This document shows, one piece after another, positions 16,983 through 25,873 of a stretch of DNA of 58,905 nt (its first letter is position 1; each line of letters starts with the position of its first letter). The stretch covers positions 1-58,905 of the forward strand of contig NZ_JADYUH010000008.1 in the NCBI RefSeq assembly GCF_021531665.1, written 5' to 3'. Below the pieces are notes generated by a model. The model saw only the letters and a program-made list of their open reading frames with translations, ran no database searches and had not been told where the DNA came from. The DNA is from Prevotellamassilia timonensis (lineage in GTDB: Bacteria; Bacteroidota; Bacteroidia; Bacteroidales; Bacteroidaceae). Both the position numbers and the translations under genes were made by a program.

Positions 16983-19871
16983 ATGAAGAAACTCTTTTCC
17001 CTCCCCCCCCTCGTGGTCGGCGCGTTCAACGACATTGACCCCCACAACGCACAAGACAGTTTCTGTGCCTCAGACCCTGCAGAACGTAAACTTGGCTCCG
17101 GCGGAGGCACCGCCTGGCTGCTCGCATCAGCCCATCGGGCAGAAGCCCCCCACGTTCCTTTCGCACAATGGCTGAAGAAGGAAAAGAGAATCCTCCTTCA
17201 CGCCGGAGGACACAGCCGTCGCCTGCCTGCCTACGCACCAAGCGGAAAAGTGCTCACGCCAATTCCCGTCTTTCGCTGGGCAAGAGGGCAAAGGCTGGGA
17301 CAAAACCTCCTTGACCTACAAGTGCCGCTCTACAAAAAAATGCTGCACCTCGCGCCCAAAGGAATCCACACGCTCATCGCAAGCGGAGATGTGCTGCTCC
17401 GAGCCACTGACCCCATTCAAGAAATTCCGGAAGCAGATGTCGTCTGCTACGGACTCTGGGGCGACCCTGCTCAAGCGTCTCACCACGGAGTCTTCCTCAT
17501 GAATCGACAGCACCCGGCAGAACTGGACTTCATGCTGCAGAAACCCTCGCCCGAACGACAAGCAGAACTGATGCAAACCCACCTTCTGCTCATGGACATC
17601 GGCGTTTGGCTTCTCTCCGACCGAGCCGTGGAGAGACTGATGGCGAAGGCTGCTGCACGATATGCCGAACTGCCCGAAGGCGACGCCCCCCAAGCACCCG
17701 CGCCGGAGGACTTTGAGACCTATGACCTATACTCCGAATTTGGTTGCGGTCTCGGACTGAATCCTTCCTCGCCGGACCCCGCACTGAGCGACTTGAGCGT
17801 CGCCGTGCTCCCGCTGCCCGGCGGTGAATTCTACCACTTCGGCACGAACCGCGACATGATTGAGTCCACCATGGCGATTCAAAACCTGGTGAAAGACCAG
17901 CGCTACATCCTCAGACGAGGAATCAAACCGCAAGGTTCCGTCTTCACGCAAAACTGTGTGCTCAAAAACAGCCCTACGGCACAAAGCCGCAACATCTGGG
18001 TGGAGAACTCCTTTGTCGGAGAGGGATGGCAGTATTCCTTCGACCACATCCTCACGGGCATTCCCCGCAACGACTGGCACGTCAGTCTGAAACCGGGCGT
18101 CTGCATCGACATGGTGCCTGTCGGCGAAGAAGACTTTGCCCTGCGCCCCTACGGCTTTGACGATGCCTTCCGAGGAGCGGCTGACGACGATGCCACTCTC
18201 TATCTTTCTCAGCCTCTCACCGAATGGCTGCAACGACGAGGAATCGACAAGGAAGAACTGAGCAACACGCAGGACTTGCAGTATGCCCGCCTCTTCCCCG
18301 TGACCTCCGACATGAAACGCCTCGAAGAACTGCTGCACTGGTTCATCAGCGAAACTCCGGATGCTGAGACCACCGCTCTTTGGCGCAGCCTGCCGCGACT
18401 CTCGGCAGCAGGACTCTCGGAACAAGCCAATCTCCATCGCCTCGTGGCACAACGCCGAGAAATGCAGGCGGAAACGATTCCGATGATTGCCAAAAACTGG
18501 CGGAGAAGCGTGTTCTATCAAATCAACCTCAAAGACATGGCGGAACGCTATGCCAAAGAAGGATGGGAACTCCCCAAACCGCTGCCCGAAGACGCCGCAC
18601 TCATGATGAAAATCCGCGACGCCATGTTCCGGGCAGAAGCACTGCGCCACACCGATCCCGAAAACGCCGCACGTCACGAAGCAGAGGCTTTCAGCCTGCT
18701 GAGAGAAGGACTCACGGAAAACGTGTTGCACAAAAGATGTGCCCCGCGCTCCACCGTTTTCGCCGACCAGATTGTCTGGGGACGCAGCGCCGTCCGCATC
18801 GACCTCGCGGGAGGCTGGACCGACACACCGCCCTACTCGCTCAACTCGGGCGGTAACGTCGTGAACCTCGCCATCGAACTCAACGGGCAACAGCCTTTGC
18901 AGGTCTATGTCAAACCCTGCAAAAAACCGCTCATCATTTGCCGCTCCATCGACTTGGGAGCCATGGAGGTCATTGAAACCTACGAACAGCTGCGCGCCTA
19001 CAACCAGGTGGGCTCTCCCTTCTCCATCCCCAAAGCAGCACTGACACTCGCCGGCTTCCTCCCCGGATTTGCTGAAGAACGCTATGACACCCTGCAAGAA
19101 CAACTGGAGGACTTTGGCTGCGGCATGGAAATCACACTCCTCTCCGCCATCCCCGCCGGCTCAGGACTCGGAACGAGCAGTATTCTCGCCGCCACCGTGC
19201 TGGGAGCACTGAGCGACTTCTGCGGTCTGGGCTGGGACAAGAGCACGATTTGCAACCGCACACTCGTCTTGGAACAACTCCTCACGACGGGCGGAGGATG
19301 GCAGGACCAATACGGCGGTGTCTTGAGTGGCGTCAAACTCCTCCAGACCTCCACCGGCTTCGACCAAAACGCCGTGGCGCGCTGGCTGCCCGACACGCTC
19401 TTCACCGCACCCGAGTTCCGGCCCTGTCACTTGCTCTACTACACGGGCTACACTCGCACGGCGAAAAACATCCTCGCGGAAATTGTCCGCGGAATGTTCC
19501 TCAACAACACGCGACACCTGACACTGCTGGAGAACATGAAACAGCACGCGCTGAACGCGTTCGAAACGCTCCACGGCGGAGACCTTGAAAAACTCGGACA
19601 CATCGTACGCACCACCTGGGAGCAAAACAAAACACTGGATGCCGGAACGACATCGCCAGCCATCGAACACCTCTGCGAAATGATTGACGACTACTGCTAC
19701 GGCTACAAACTGCCCGGCGCAGGCGGAGGAGGCTTTATGTATATGGTGGCGAAAGACCCGGAAGCCGCCGCACGCATCCGACAACTGCTCAAAGAAAAAC
19801 CGCTGACCAAGAACTCGCGCTTCGTCGAGATGTCCGTCTCCCACACCGGACTCCAAATCAGTCGCTCGTGA
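16983..19871 (+). CDS. fkp: Bifunctional fucokinase / GDP-L-fucose pyrophosphorylase
   Basis: Salvages free L-fucose to GDP-L-fucose for capsule and glycoprotein fucosylation, the enzyme described from Bacteroides fragilis. The 962 residues are close to that enzyme's length. The N-terminal pyrophosphorylase half has the nucleotide-binding start (KLGSGGGTAWLLAS, about residue 37) and HAGGHSRRLPAY. The C-terminal GHMP kinase half has VWGRSAVRIDLAGGWTDTP, the ATP loop PAGSGLGTSS at about residue 724, and the final LPGAGGGGFMY. No separate fucose import or breakdown gene is adjacent. The 5'-nucleotidase gene follows after 110 bp. Confidence 0.96.
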   Translation: MKKLFSLPPLVVGAFNDIDPHNAQDSFCASDPAERKLGSGGGTAWLLASAHRAEAPHVPFAQWLKKEKRILLHAGGHSRRLPAYAPSGKVLTPIPVFRWARGQRLGQNLLDLQVPLYKKMLHLAPKGIHTLIASGDVLLRATDPIQEIPEADVVCYGLWGDPAQASHHGVFLMNRQHPAELDFMLQKPSPERQAELMQTHLLLMDIGVWLLSDRAVERLMAKAAARYAELPEGDAPQAPAPEDFETYDLYSEFGCGLGLNPSSPDPALSDLSVAVLPLPGGEFYHFGTNRDMIESTMAIQNLVKDQRYILRRGIKPQGSVFTQNCVLKNSPTAQSRNIWVENSFVGEGWQYSFDHILTGIPRNDWHVSLKPGVCIDMVPVGEEDFALRPYGFDDAFRGAADDDATLYLSQPLTEWLQRRGIDKEELSNTQDLQYARLFPVTSDMKRLEELLHWFISETPDAETTALWRSLPRLSAAGLSEQANLHRLVAQRREMQAETIPMIAKNWRRSVFYQINLKDMAERYAKEGWELPKPLPEDAALMMKIRDAMFRAEALRHTDPENAARHEAEAFSLLREGLTENVLHKRCAPRSTVFADQIVWGRSAVRIDLAGGWTDTPPYSLNSGGNVVNLAIELNGQQPLQVYVKPCKKPLIICRSIDLGAMEVIETYEQLRAYNQVGSPFSIPKAALTLAGFLPGFAEERYDTLQEQLEDFGCGMEITLLSAIPAGSGLGTSSILAATVLGALSDFCGLGWDKSTICNRTLVLEQLLTTGGGWQDQYGGVLSGVKLLQTSTGFDQNAVARWLPDTLFTAPEFRPCHLLYYTGYTRTAKNILAEIVRGMFLNNTRHLTLLENMKQHALNAFETLHGGDLEKLGHIVRTTWEQNKTLDAGTTSPAIEHLCEMIDDYCYGYKLPGAGGGGFMYMVAKDPEAAARIRQLLKEKPLTKNSRFVEMSVSHTGLQISRS

Positions 19872-19981
19872 AACCAAGACGGAAATGAACGAGCCACAAT
19901 GTTTAAAGACGCCATATTTATTTAGATAAAGCAACCGGAAACAAAACCATCTGCAAAAACTAACTCTCACAAACTTCAACC

Positions 19982-21625
19982 ATGTCACTTCGTTTCTTCA
20001 CTGCCAAAACCCTGCTGTGGGGGCTGGCTCTCCTTCCCTTCGTCGCCGTTGCACAGGTTCAACGGCAAATGCAAAGCGTCCCGCGCCGGGACACACGCCC
20101 CGTTGAAGTCGCCGTTTTCAGCATCAATGACTTTCACGGTGCCTTCATTGCATCGCCCGAGAAAGGCATCGCCGGTGCTGCCGCCGTCTGCGAAACACTG
20201 GACTCCCTCAAGAAAGTCTATCCCTGCCACCTCACCGTCTCCGCCGGCGACAACTTCGGCGGAAGTTACTTCTACAAAGTCACCGGCGGACAACTCATGC
20301 CTCTCTTCTTCCACGAAGCCGGCATCCGCCTCTCCGCCCTCGGCAACCACGAGTTTGACGATGGACAAGACGCACTGGCGGCAAAGTGGGCTGACTCGCC
20401 ATTGCGACCAAAGGATTGGGACATGACTTACGTTTGCGCCAACGTGCGCAACACCGCCACAGGCACGCTACCGTCCTGTGTCTCAGCATCGGCACTCACA
20501 GAGGTGACCCTGCCCGGCGGAAAGAAACTTCCCGTGGCTTTTGCGGGACTCCTCACCTCCGCCACGCCACACCAAGTCAGCGCAAGGAGAGTGAAAGGAC
20601 TCTGTTTTGACGGACGATATGACGTGGTTCTTGACTCCCTCCTCGCCACGCCGGAAGGAAAAGCACTTGCTGCCGCACCGCTCCGCCTCCTCCTCACCCA
20701 CATCGGCACAACGACCAACGCCGAAGGACAACCCGTTTGGGACGACCCCGACGCTGAAGCACTGACCAAACTCCGACCCGGAGACTGGCACGGTTTCTTC
20801 TCTTCCCACACGCACCAAAAAGTGAGAGGACACATCAACAAGAACAGAATGCCCGTGGTGCAGGGACTCTGGCACGCGGACTACATCAGTGCACTCATCT
20901 TCTCCATTGACACCACGAACCTGGACGTGGTCGGCGTCAAACCGTGTCTCTTCCCCGTCACACAGCGCCGCATCACTTCACCCGGTGCCCGCCGTCTGCA
21001 ACAAGTCACGGATTCCCTGCTTCTCCACACCACCATCGGCGGACTTCCACTCTCGGAACATCTCACCACGCTGCCCGAGGCACTCATCCACCGCCGCAAC
21101 CAAAATGACCAGCAAACAGAACTCGGCACACTCGTCACCCGAGCCTACGAAAACGCCTTCCGACGCGACGCTCACTGTGGCATGCAAGACGTGGTCATCG
21201 GCTGCAGCCATTTTGGCAGCATCCGCGCTGCGCTTCCGAAAGGTGAGGTGACTGTGCTCGACGCCGGAGAAGCCCTGCCTTTTGCCAACAAACTGCGAGC
21301 CTACTCCCTCACCGGAAGACAACTCCGCGATTTGGTGGAATATGGACTCCGCTGCCCCCTCGGACGCATCCAACTCTCCAGTCTCGAAGTCAAGACGGAC
21401 GGCGCGGGACACGTCAAGAAACTCGTCGCCGCACTGCCCTCCGGCAAAAAAGTGAAACTGAAAGACAAGCAAAACTATGTCCTCGTGGTGGATGAATACA
21501 TGACCACAGGTGGCGACGGCTACAACCCCTCCTTCTTCCCCGAAGCACAGGAAGTTACCACCGAAAACATGCCCACCACCACGGACTCCTTCATCCAGTA
21601 TTTGAAAGAGATTGGGAAGAAATAA
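19982..21625 (+). CDS. Exported 5'-nucleotidase / metallophosphatase (UshA-like)
   Basis: A 547-residue periplasmic or surface enzyme hydrolysing nucleotides or sugar nucleotides. It has a signal peptide (residues 1-24). The N-terminal calcineurin-like domain carries the dimetal ligands: FSINDFHG, SAGDNFGGS, GNHEFDDG and later LLTHIG and FFSSHTHQK. The C-terminal 5'-nucleotidase domain includes the specificity region LPFANKLRAYSLTGRQL and the DEYMTTGGDGY stretch. The gap from fkp (110 bp) allows co-transcription. A role in nucleotide scavenging is likely; the precise substrate is unknown. Confidence 0.92.
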   Translation: MSLRFFTAKTLLWGLALLPFVAVAQVQRQMQSVPRRDTRPVEVAVFSINDFHGAFIASPEKGIAGAAAVCETLDSLKKVYPCHLTVSAGDNFGGSYFYKVTGGQLMPLFFHEAGIRLSALGNHEFDDGQDALAAKWADSPLRPKDWDMTYVCANVRNTATGTLPSCVSASALTEVTLPGGKKLPVAFAGLLTSATPHQVSARRVKGLCFDGRYDVVLDSLLATPEGKALAAAPLRLLLTHIGTTTNAEGQPVWDDPDAEALTKLRPGDWHGFFSSHTHQKVRGHINKNRMPVVQGLWHADYISALIFSIDTTNLDVVGVKPCLFPVTQRRITSPGARRLQQVTDSLLLHTTIGGLPLSEHLTTLPEALIHRRNQNDQQTELGTLVTRAYENAFRRDAHCGMQDVVIGCSHFGSIRAALPKGEVTVLDAGEALPFANKLRAYSLTGRQLRDLVEYGLRCPLGRIQLSSLEVKTDGAGHVKKLVAALPSGKKVKLKDKQNYVLVVDEYMTTGGDGYNPSFFPEAQEVTTENMPTTTDSFIQYLKEIGKK

Positions 21626-21700
21626 GGCGAGTGAGAAGTTCACTCTTATATCGTAAAAACTCTAATTCACCAACCTCCGGAACTCCCCTCCTCATCTCCC

Positions 21701-22831
21701 ATGCCACTTTCCTCCTCTGTCCCCACCACCTTGCGCAACGATTTGAACACTGCCATCCTCTTCTGCCCAGAACAGGCTGCCGAAGAGAACGGACTCACGG
21801 GCGGTAGAACGCTCCTGCCCGAATGGTTTCCACAGAGTGGTATCCAAATCTCTTGGCCGCACGAAGACACGGACTGGATGCCCATGCTGCAAGAAGTGAC
21901 GGAATGCTACCTCCGTCTCGCCTTCGCCATAGCCTCCCGAGAACCACTCCTCATCACAACGCCACAACCCGAAGCGCTGAAAAAACTCCTCAGAGAGAAA
22001 ATGCCGCAAAACGTCTGCGACCGCATCCGCATCGTCGCCTGCCCCACCAACGACACGTGGGTCAGAGACTACGGATTCCTCACCGTGCTCCACGAAACGC
22101 AGATGGAACTGCTGGACTTTCGCTTCCGAGGCTGGGGTGGAAAGTTTGAAGCGGAGAAGGACAATGCCGTGAACCGTCACATCCTCTCGGAGATGAACGG
22201 GAACTATGTGGACTGCCTGGACTATGAATTGGAGGGCGGCAGCATCGAAACCGACGGACGCGGCACGCTGCTCACCACCTCCCGCTGTCTCTGCAACACG
22301 AACCGCAACGGCGGACTGACGAAAGCGCAATGCGAAGCCGCGCTCTCCGAACGGCTCGGCGTGAACCGCTTCCTATGGCTGGACCACGGCTATCTGGCAG
22401 GCGATGACACAGACTCCCACATCGACACACTGGCGCGCTTGGCACCCGATGACACCATTATATATATAGGACTTCCCGATGCCTCCGATGAACATTTTGA
22501 GGAGTTGCACGCCATGCGGGAAGAACTCCGCGCCTTCCGCACCGCCGAGGGAAAACCCTACCGTCTCTTGGAACTGCCCTTCCCCGACCCGATCTATGAC
22601 CCCGACGGCGAACGCCTTCCCGCAACCTACGCCAACTATCTCATCCTCAACCGTGCCGTGCTCTATCCCACCTACGCGCAACCGGAACATGACCAACAAG
22701 CCGCAGCCGTGCTCGCGCAAGCCTTCCCCCACCACGATATCGTCGGCGTGGACTGCCGCGCACTGATTCGCCAACACGGCTCGCTCCACTGCGCCACGAT
22801 GCAATATCCGCGCACCATACTCACCTTTTGA
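21701..22831 (+). CDS. aguA: Agmatine deiminase
   Basis: Hydrolyses agmatine to N-carbamoylputrescine and ammonia; belongs to the peptidyl-arginine-deiminase-type (PAD_porph) guanidine-modifying family. At 376 residues it has the usual length. Visible catalytic elements are TNDTWVRDYG (Asp), the LEGGSIETDG strand, the histidine of DDTDSHIDTLARL, and the nucleophile Cys364 in GSLHCATMQYPR. It lies 13 bp upstream of the amidase that uses its product, so the two complete the agmatine-to-putrescine route. The gene for making agmatine (arginine decarboxylase) is not in the window. Confidence 0.95.
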   Translation: MPLSSSVPTTLRNDLNTAILFCPEQAAEENGLTGGRTLLPEWFPQSGIQISWPHEDTDWMPMLQEVTECYLRLAFAIASREPLLITTPQPEALKKLLREKMPQNVCDRIRIVACPTNDTWVRDYGFLTVLHETQMELLDFRFRGWGGKFEAEKDNAVNRHILSEMNGNYVDCLDYELEGGSIETDGRGTLLTTSRCLCNTNRNGGLTKAQCEAALSERLGVNRFLWLDHGYLAGDDTDSHIDTLARLAPDDTIIYIGLPDASDEHFEELHAMREELRAFRTAEGKPYRLLELPFPDPIYDPDGERLPATYANYLILNRAVLYPTYAQPEHDQQAAAVLAQAFPHHDIVGVDCRALIRQHGSLHCATMQYPRTILTF

Positions 22832-22844
22832 CATCACGCGCTCC

Positions 22845-23738
22845 ATGAAAGAAGAAAGAATTTTGAAAATAGGCATCGTGCAACAACGCTGCACCGCCGA
22901 CGTTGAACAGAACAAACTGAATCTCGCACACCGCATCCGACAAGCTGCAGAGCAGGGCGCCAAGTTGGTCGTGCTGCAAGAACTCCACAACTCGCTCTAC
23001 TTCTGCCAAACGGAGAACACGGACCTCTTTGACCTGGCGGAACCGATTCCCGGACCCTCCACAGAGTTCTTCGGAAAACTGGCTGCCGAACTGGAAATCG
23101 TCCTCGTCACCTCCCTCTTCGAGCGACGCGCACCGGGACTCTACCACAACACTGCCGTGGTCTTGGAAACCGATGGCAGCATCGCGGGAAAATATCGTAA
23201 AATGCATATCCCCGACGACCCCGCCTACTACGAGAAGTTCTACTTCACACTGGGCGACCTCGGCTTTGAACCCATTAACACCTCTGTCGGACGCCTCGGC
23301 GTGCAGGTCTGCTGGGACCAATGGTATCCGGAAGGCGCACGCCTCATGGCTCTCGCAGGAGCGGAACTGCTCATCTATCCCACTGCCATCGGCTACGAAT
23401 CCGGCGACACCGCGGAGGAACAGGCTCGTCAGCGCGAAGCATGGACCACGGTGCAACGTGGTCACGCCGTGGCAAACGGACTACCCGTGATTGCCGTCAA
23501 TCGCACCGGTCACGAAGAAGACCCGAGCGGACAGACTCGCGGCATTGAGTTCTGGGGAAGCAGTTTCATCGCCGGACCGCAAGGAGAATTTCTCTTCCGC
23601 GCCGAGGAGCACGAAGAACAAGTGGCAGTAGTGGAGGTGAACTTGAGTCGCAGCGAGCACGTGCGTCGCTGGTGGCCCTTCCTCCGCGATCGCCGCATTG
23701 AACACTTCCACGACCTGACACGCCGCTTCCGCGACTGA
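22845..23738 (+). CDS. aguB: N-carbamoylputrescine amidase
   Basis: Nitrilase-superfamily amidase that cleaves N-carbamoylputrescine to putrescine, CO2 and ammonia. The 297 residues carry the Glu-Lys-Cys triad: Glu46 in VLQELHNSLYF, Lys119 in GKYRKMHIPDD and Cys156 in VQVCWDQWYPEGAR. It is translationally close to aguA (13-bp gap). A strong terminator follows at 23782. Polyamine synthesis by this route is known in Bacteroidetes; confidence in function comes from the gene pair. Confidence 0.95.
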   Translation: MKEERILKIGIVQQRCTADVEQNKLNLAHRIRQAAEQGAKLVVLQELHNSLYFCQTENTDLFDLAEPIPGPSTEFFGKLAAELEIVLVTSLFERRAPGLYHNTAVVLETDGSIAGKYRKMHIPDDPAYYEKFYFTLGDLGFEPINTSVGRLGVQVCWDQWYPEGARLMALAGAELLIYPTAIGYESGDTAEEQARQREAWTTVQRGHAVANGLPVIAVNRTGHEEDPSGQTRGIEFWGSSFIAGPQGEFLFRAEEHEEQVAVVEVNLSRSEHVRRWWPFLRDRRIEHFHDLTRRFRD

Positions 23739-23781
23739 AACTTTTTATCTGCGTTTATCAGCAAAAGCAAAATGACCATTT

Positions 23782-23819
23782 AGGGCTGACTCCCGCAACG
23801 GGTGCCAGCCCTGTTTTTT
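23782..23819 (+). terminator. Terminator of aguAB
   Basis: AGGGCTG (23782-23788) pairs with CAGCCCT (23806-23812), with an inner CCCG-CGGG stem, followed by GTTTTTT. Confidence 0.9.
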
Positions 23820-23859
23820 CACCTCCGTCTCGAAAAGTTTAGCGGACAAAAACAATATA

Positions 23860-24050
23860 GGGGTGTTCTAAAAATTAGGCTGAGTTGATTTTTGATTTCT
23901 TAGAGATGAACTTTTGTCAGTTGAGGAAGGAGCATAGCGGGCTATGTGACTGACGAAACTTACAAAAGGGCGCGCTAAGAAACGAAAAGCAACCAAAACG
24001 TAAGCACTTTCTCTTAAACGTTCCTTATCCCGTAATTTATAGAACACCCC
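23860..24050 (+). repeat. Hairpin element B, copy B3 (191 bp, intact)
   Basis: Same length as B2 and the best-preserved copy. Ends GGGGTGTTCTA and GAACACCCC, flanked by TATA on both sides (possible target duplication). The arms CTTTTGTCAGTT and AACTTACAAAAG surround the apex CATAGC-GG-GCTATG. Confidence 0.9.
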
Positions 24051-24247
24051 TATAATATATATCATATTTCAAGGGCAAGAAAAAACTATGCAAACTATAC
24101 ACAAACTCTACATTTAACCCTGCATCTCTCTGATTTCCCGTGCGTTACGAAATGTATAGTTTGTGACGCAAACCCTGCACAAACTATACACTGCGGGTGG
24201 ACGATAAACTTATCAATCCGAAGTTCGCAGAACGCCTGAGAAGAGCG

Positions 24248-24463
24248 TCAAAGTAAGTCAAGGGCTTCAATACCTCTTTTCACGGTCACTTTATCCTCTT
24301 TCAACAGGAAGACGGTCGGCAACCCTGTTGGAAGGGGTTCTCCGTCTTCATCAACGCATCCGACTGAGAATGCTTGTGCGTCCTCACGCTCACCAATGAA
24401 CTCAACAGCGTTGAAGCCTTGTTCTGCGGCATTATCTTGAATGATTTTCGGGATCTGTTTCAT
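24248..24463 (-). CDS. Small conserved-looking hypothetical protein
   Basis: A 71-residue soluble, acidic protein of unrecognised family: MKQIPKIIQDNAAEQGF at the start and a mixed alpha/beta pattern ending VTVKRGIEALDLL. It has one cysteine and no signal peptide. The frame is open to 24505, but a TAATTTTG promoter box lies at 24472-24479, so the Met at 24463 is chosen. It stands alone inside repeat island 2, whose surroundings are non-coding; it could be cargo or a remnant of whatever maintains the island. Its codon use looks like that of ordinary genes. Function unknown. Confidence 0.6.
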   Translation of the reverse strand: MKQIPKIIQDNAAEQGFNAVEFIGEREDAQAFSVGCVDEDGEPLPTGLPTVFLLKEDKVTVKRGIEALDLL

Positions 24464-24471
24464 ATCAATTG

Positions 24472-24479
24472 CAAAATTA
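24472..24479 (-). promoter_or_regulatory. -7 element of the 24248-24463 gene
   Basis: TAATTTTG on the minus strand, 8 bases before the start codon, predicting a very short leader. Confidence 0.45.
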
Positions 24480-25762
24480 AAGGTTTTTCTCGGAACTGAT
24501 AACATTCTCAGGTTGAACTCTCTTCACGGTTTCCTATACCACGAACGGCTCATGGCTGACGGGGATTTGTTCAAAATAAGCCTTGCCACACCATTCGTCA
24601 AGATAACAGAATGAACCGCACACAGACCATTTGTCAGCTCTGTTGTATTCGTCATTCCTAAAATCAGCCATGACTAACTTAGGCTTGAACGGGGTCAGCC
24701 CTCTTGATTGTCACAGGCGTCACGGGAGCTGAGTTTCATCAAAATCTTCATTCTTCAAAAACATAGCGCTCGCGGACGGCGTTGCTTCGTTCCTACAAGC
24801 CGGTTTGTTACTCCCACGCGCCGCCTCGTCACTTTCCCTTTAAAATCCGGTTCTGGGAGCGCACCTAAGAGAAATTTGCCTTCCTCAAATTTTAATTTCC
24901 CTTCCTCAAATTTTAATTTCCCTTCCTCAAATTTTAATTTCCCTTCCGCAAATTTTTCTTGGCCTTCCCTTAGTTTTTCTTAGCCTTCCCCTAATTTTTC
25001 TTAGCCTTCCCCTAAGTAAAACTGCGTGCCGAGTAGGCAAAACTTTTCTCAGCGAGATTCCCTCGAAGAGCAAAAATGTAGGATGGAAACCGCGTTTTTG
25101 CATATTTCCGCCCAAACCTACATTTATATTTTTTGCTTCACCACAACCCTACACACACCGCCGCGCAACCCTACACAATGTAGGGTTTTGTGTAGAATTT
25201 ACAGACCAAACCCTACACAACTAACCCCTATGATTATCAGAATTTAAACCCGAACTGTGTAGGGTTTGAAGGAAATGCATGTACCCTTGAAAAACGTATA
25301 GGTTTGAAAGGTGAAAACGCGCGCCTCGCACGCGAAGCCTATTTCATATTTTTTCCTGCGTTCCCTTTTGAGGGCATCTTGGCACAAGTTTTGCTGTAAG
25401 CACCCAACACACCACCTTTTTTTGATGATTACCGTCCGGCAAACGAACATATATAATCCCCCAAACGACGGGGTTTGGTTTTTCAAAACGATGGGTTTCA
25501 TTTCACAAAACGGCGCGTATATTTGATGGGGTTGAACAGGGTTTGAACAGGACCTGTTCAATGCTTGTTCAACGCTTGTTCAATGATTGTTCACCATGCG
25601 TTGTGGTCGTTGGTGTCGGCGGAGAGCATGAATGCGATTCGTTTTCTTCTGAAACGAGGAGGAGATTTTGCATGGAATGAGTGGAATCGGGGTAAATGGA
25701 AGTGGAATGGAGGTAAATGGACGCGAATGGGGTAAGCGCCTCCCTGCATTTTTGATGAAGTT

Positions 25763-25795
25763 TTTGGGTCAAATCAAGGCGATTACCTAACTTTG
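25763..25795 (+). promoter_or_regulatory. Promoter of the GH84 gene
   Basis: TTTG at 25763-25766, 21 bases, TAACTTTG at 25788-25795: a full Bacteroidetes promoter, about 78 bases before the GH84 start. Confidence 0.75.
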
Positions 25796-25873
25796 CCCCC
25801 AAAGTGTGGAGTTTCAACGAAGCAACTTGTTCGTTGGAACGCAAGGAAGCACTTTTGAAACAGTAAACCATAC

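Larger units (their letters stand above)
24083..25275. repeat. Non-coding repeat island 2
   Basis: Repeat-rich, with only the small gene at 24248-24463. Words of the TATAGTTTG / AACCCTGCAC type occur at 24083-24190. GGGAGCGCACCTAAG at 24856 introduces seven tandem 21-bp units (24880-25026). These begin as CTTCCTCAAATTTTAATTTCC-like copies trimmed to CTTCCCCTAATTTTTCTTAG-like copies. AACCCTACAC words then fill 25140-25275. The last array unit plus CTAAGTAAAACTGCGTGCCG matches island 1 at about 112-131. An apparent reading frame across the array (heptapeptide repeats) is rejected. The rest to 25760 shows no gene. Confidence 0.8.

Noticed and set aside
24708-24983. Frame encoding FPSSNFN-type heptapeptide repeats
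   Set aside because: The 21-bp period makes any frame look repetitive. The same DNA family in island 1 has 22-bp units that would break the frame, so selection for protein is unlikely.
23739-25873. tRNA gene or integration site near the repeat island
   Set aside because: No T-loop GGTTCGA-type segment with a matching acceptor stem was seen.
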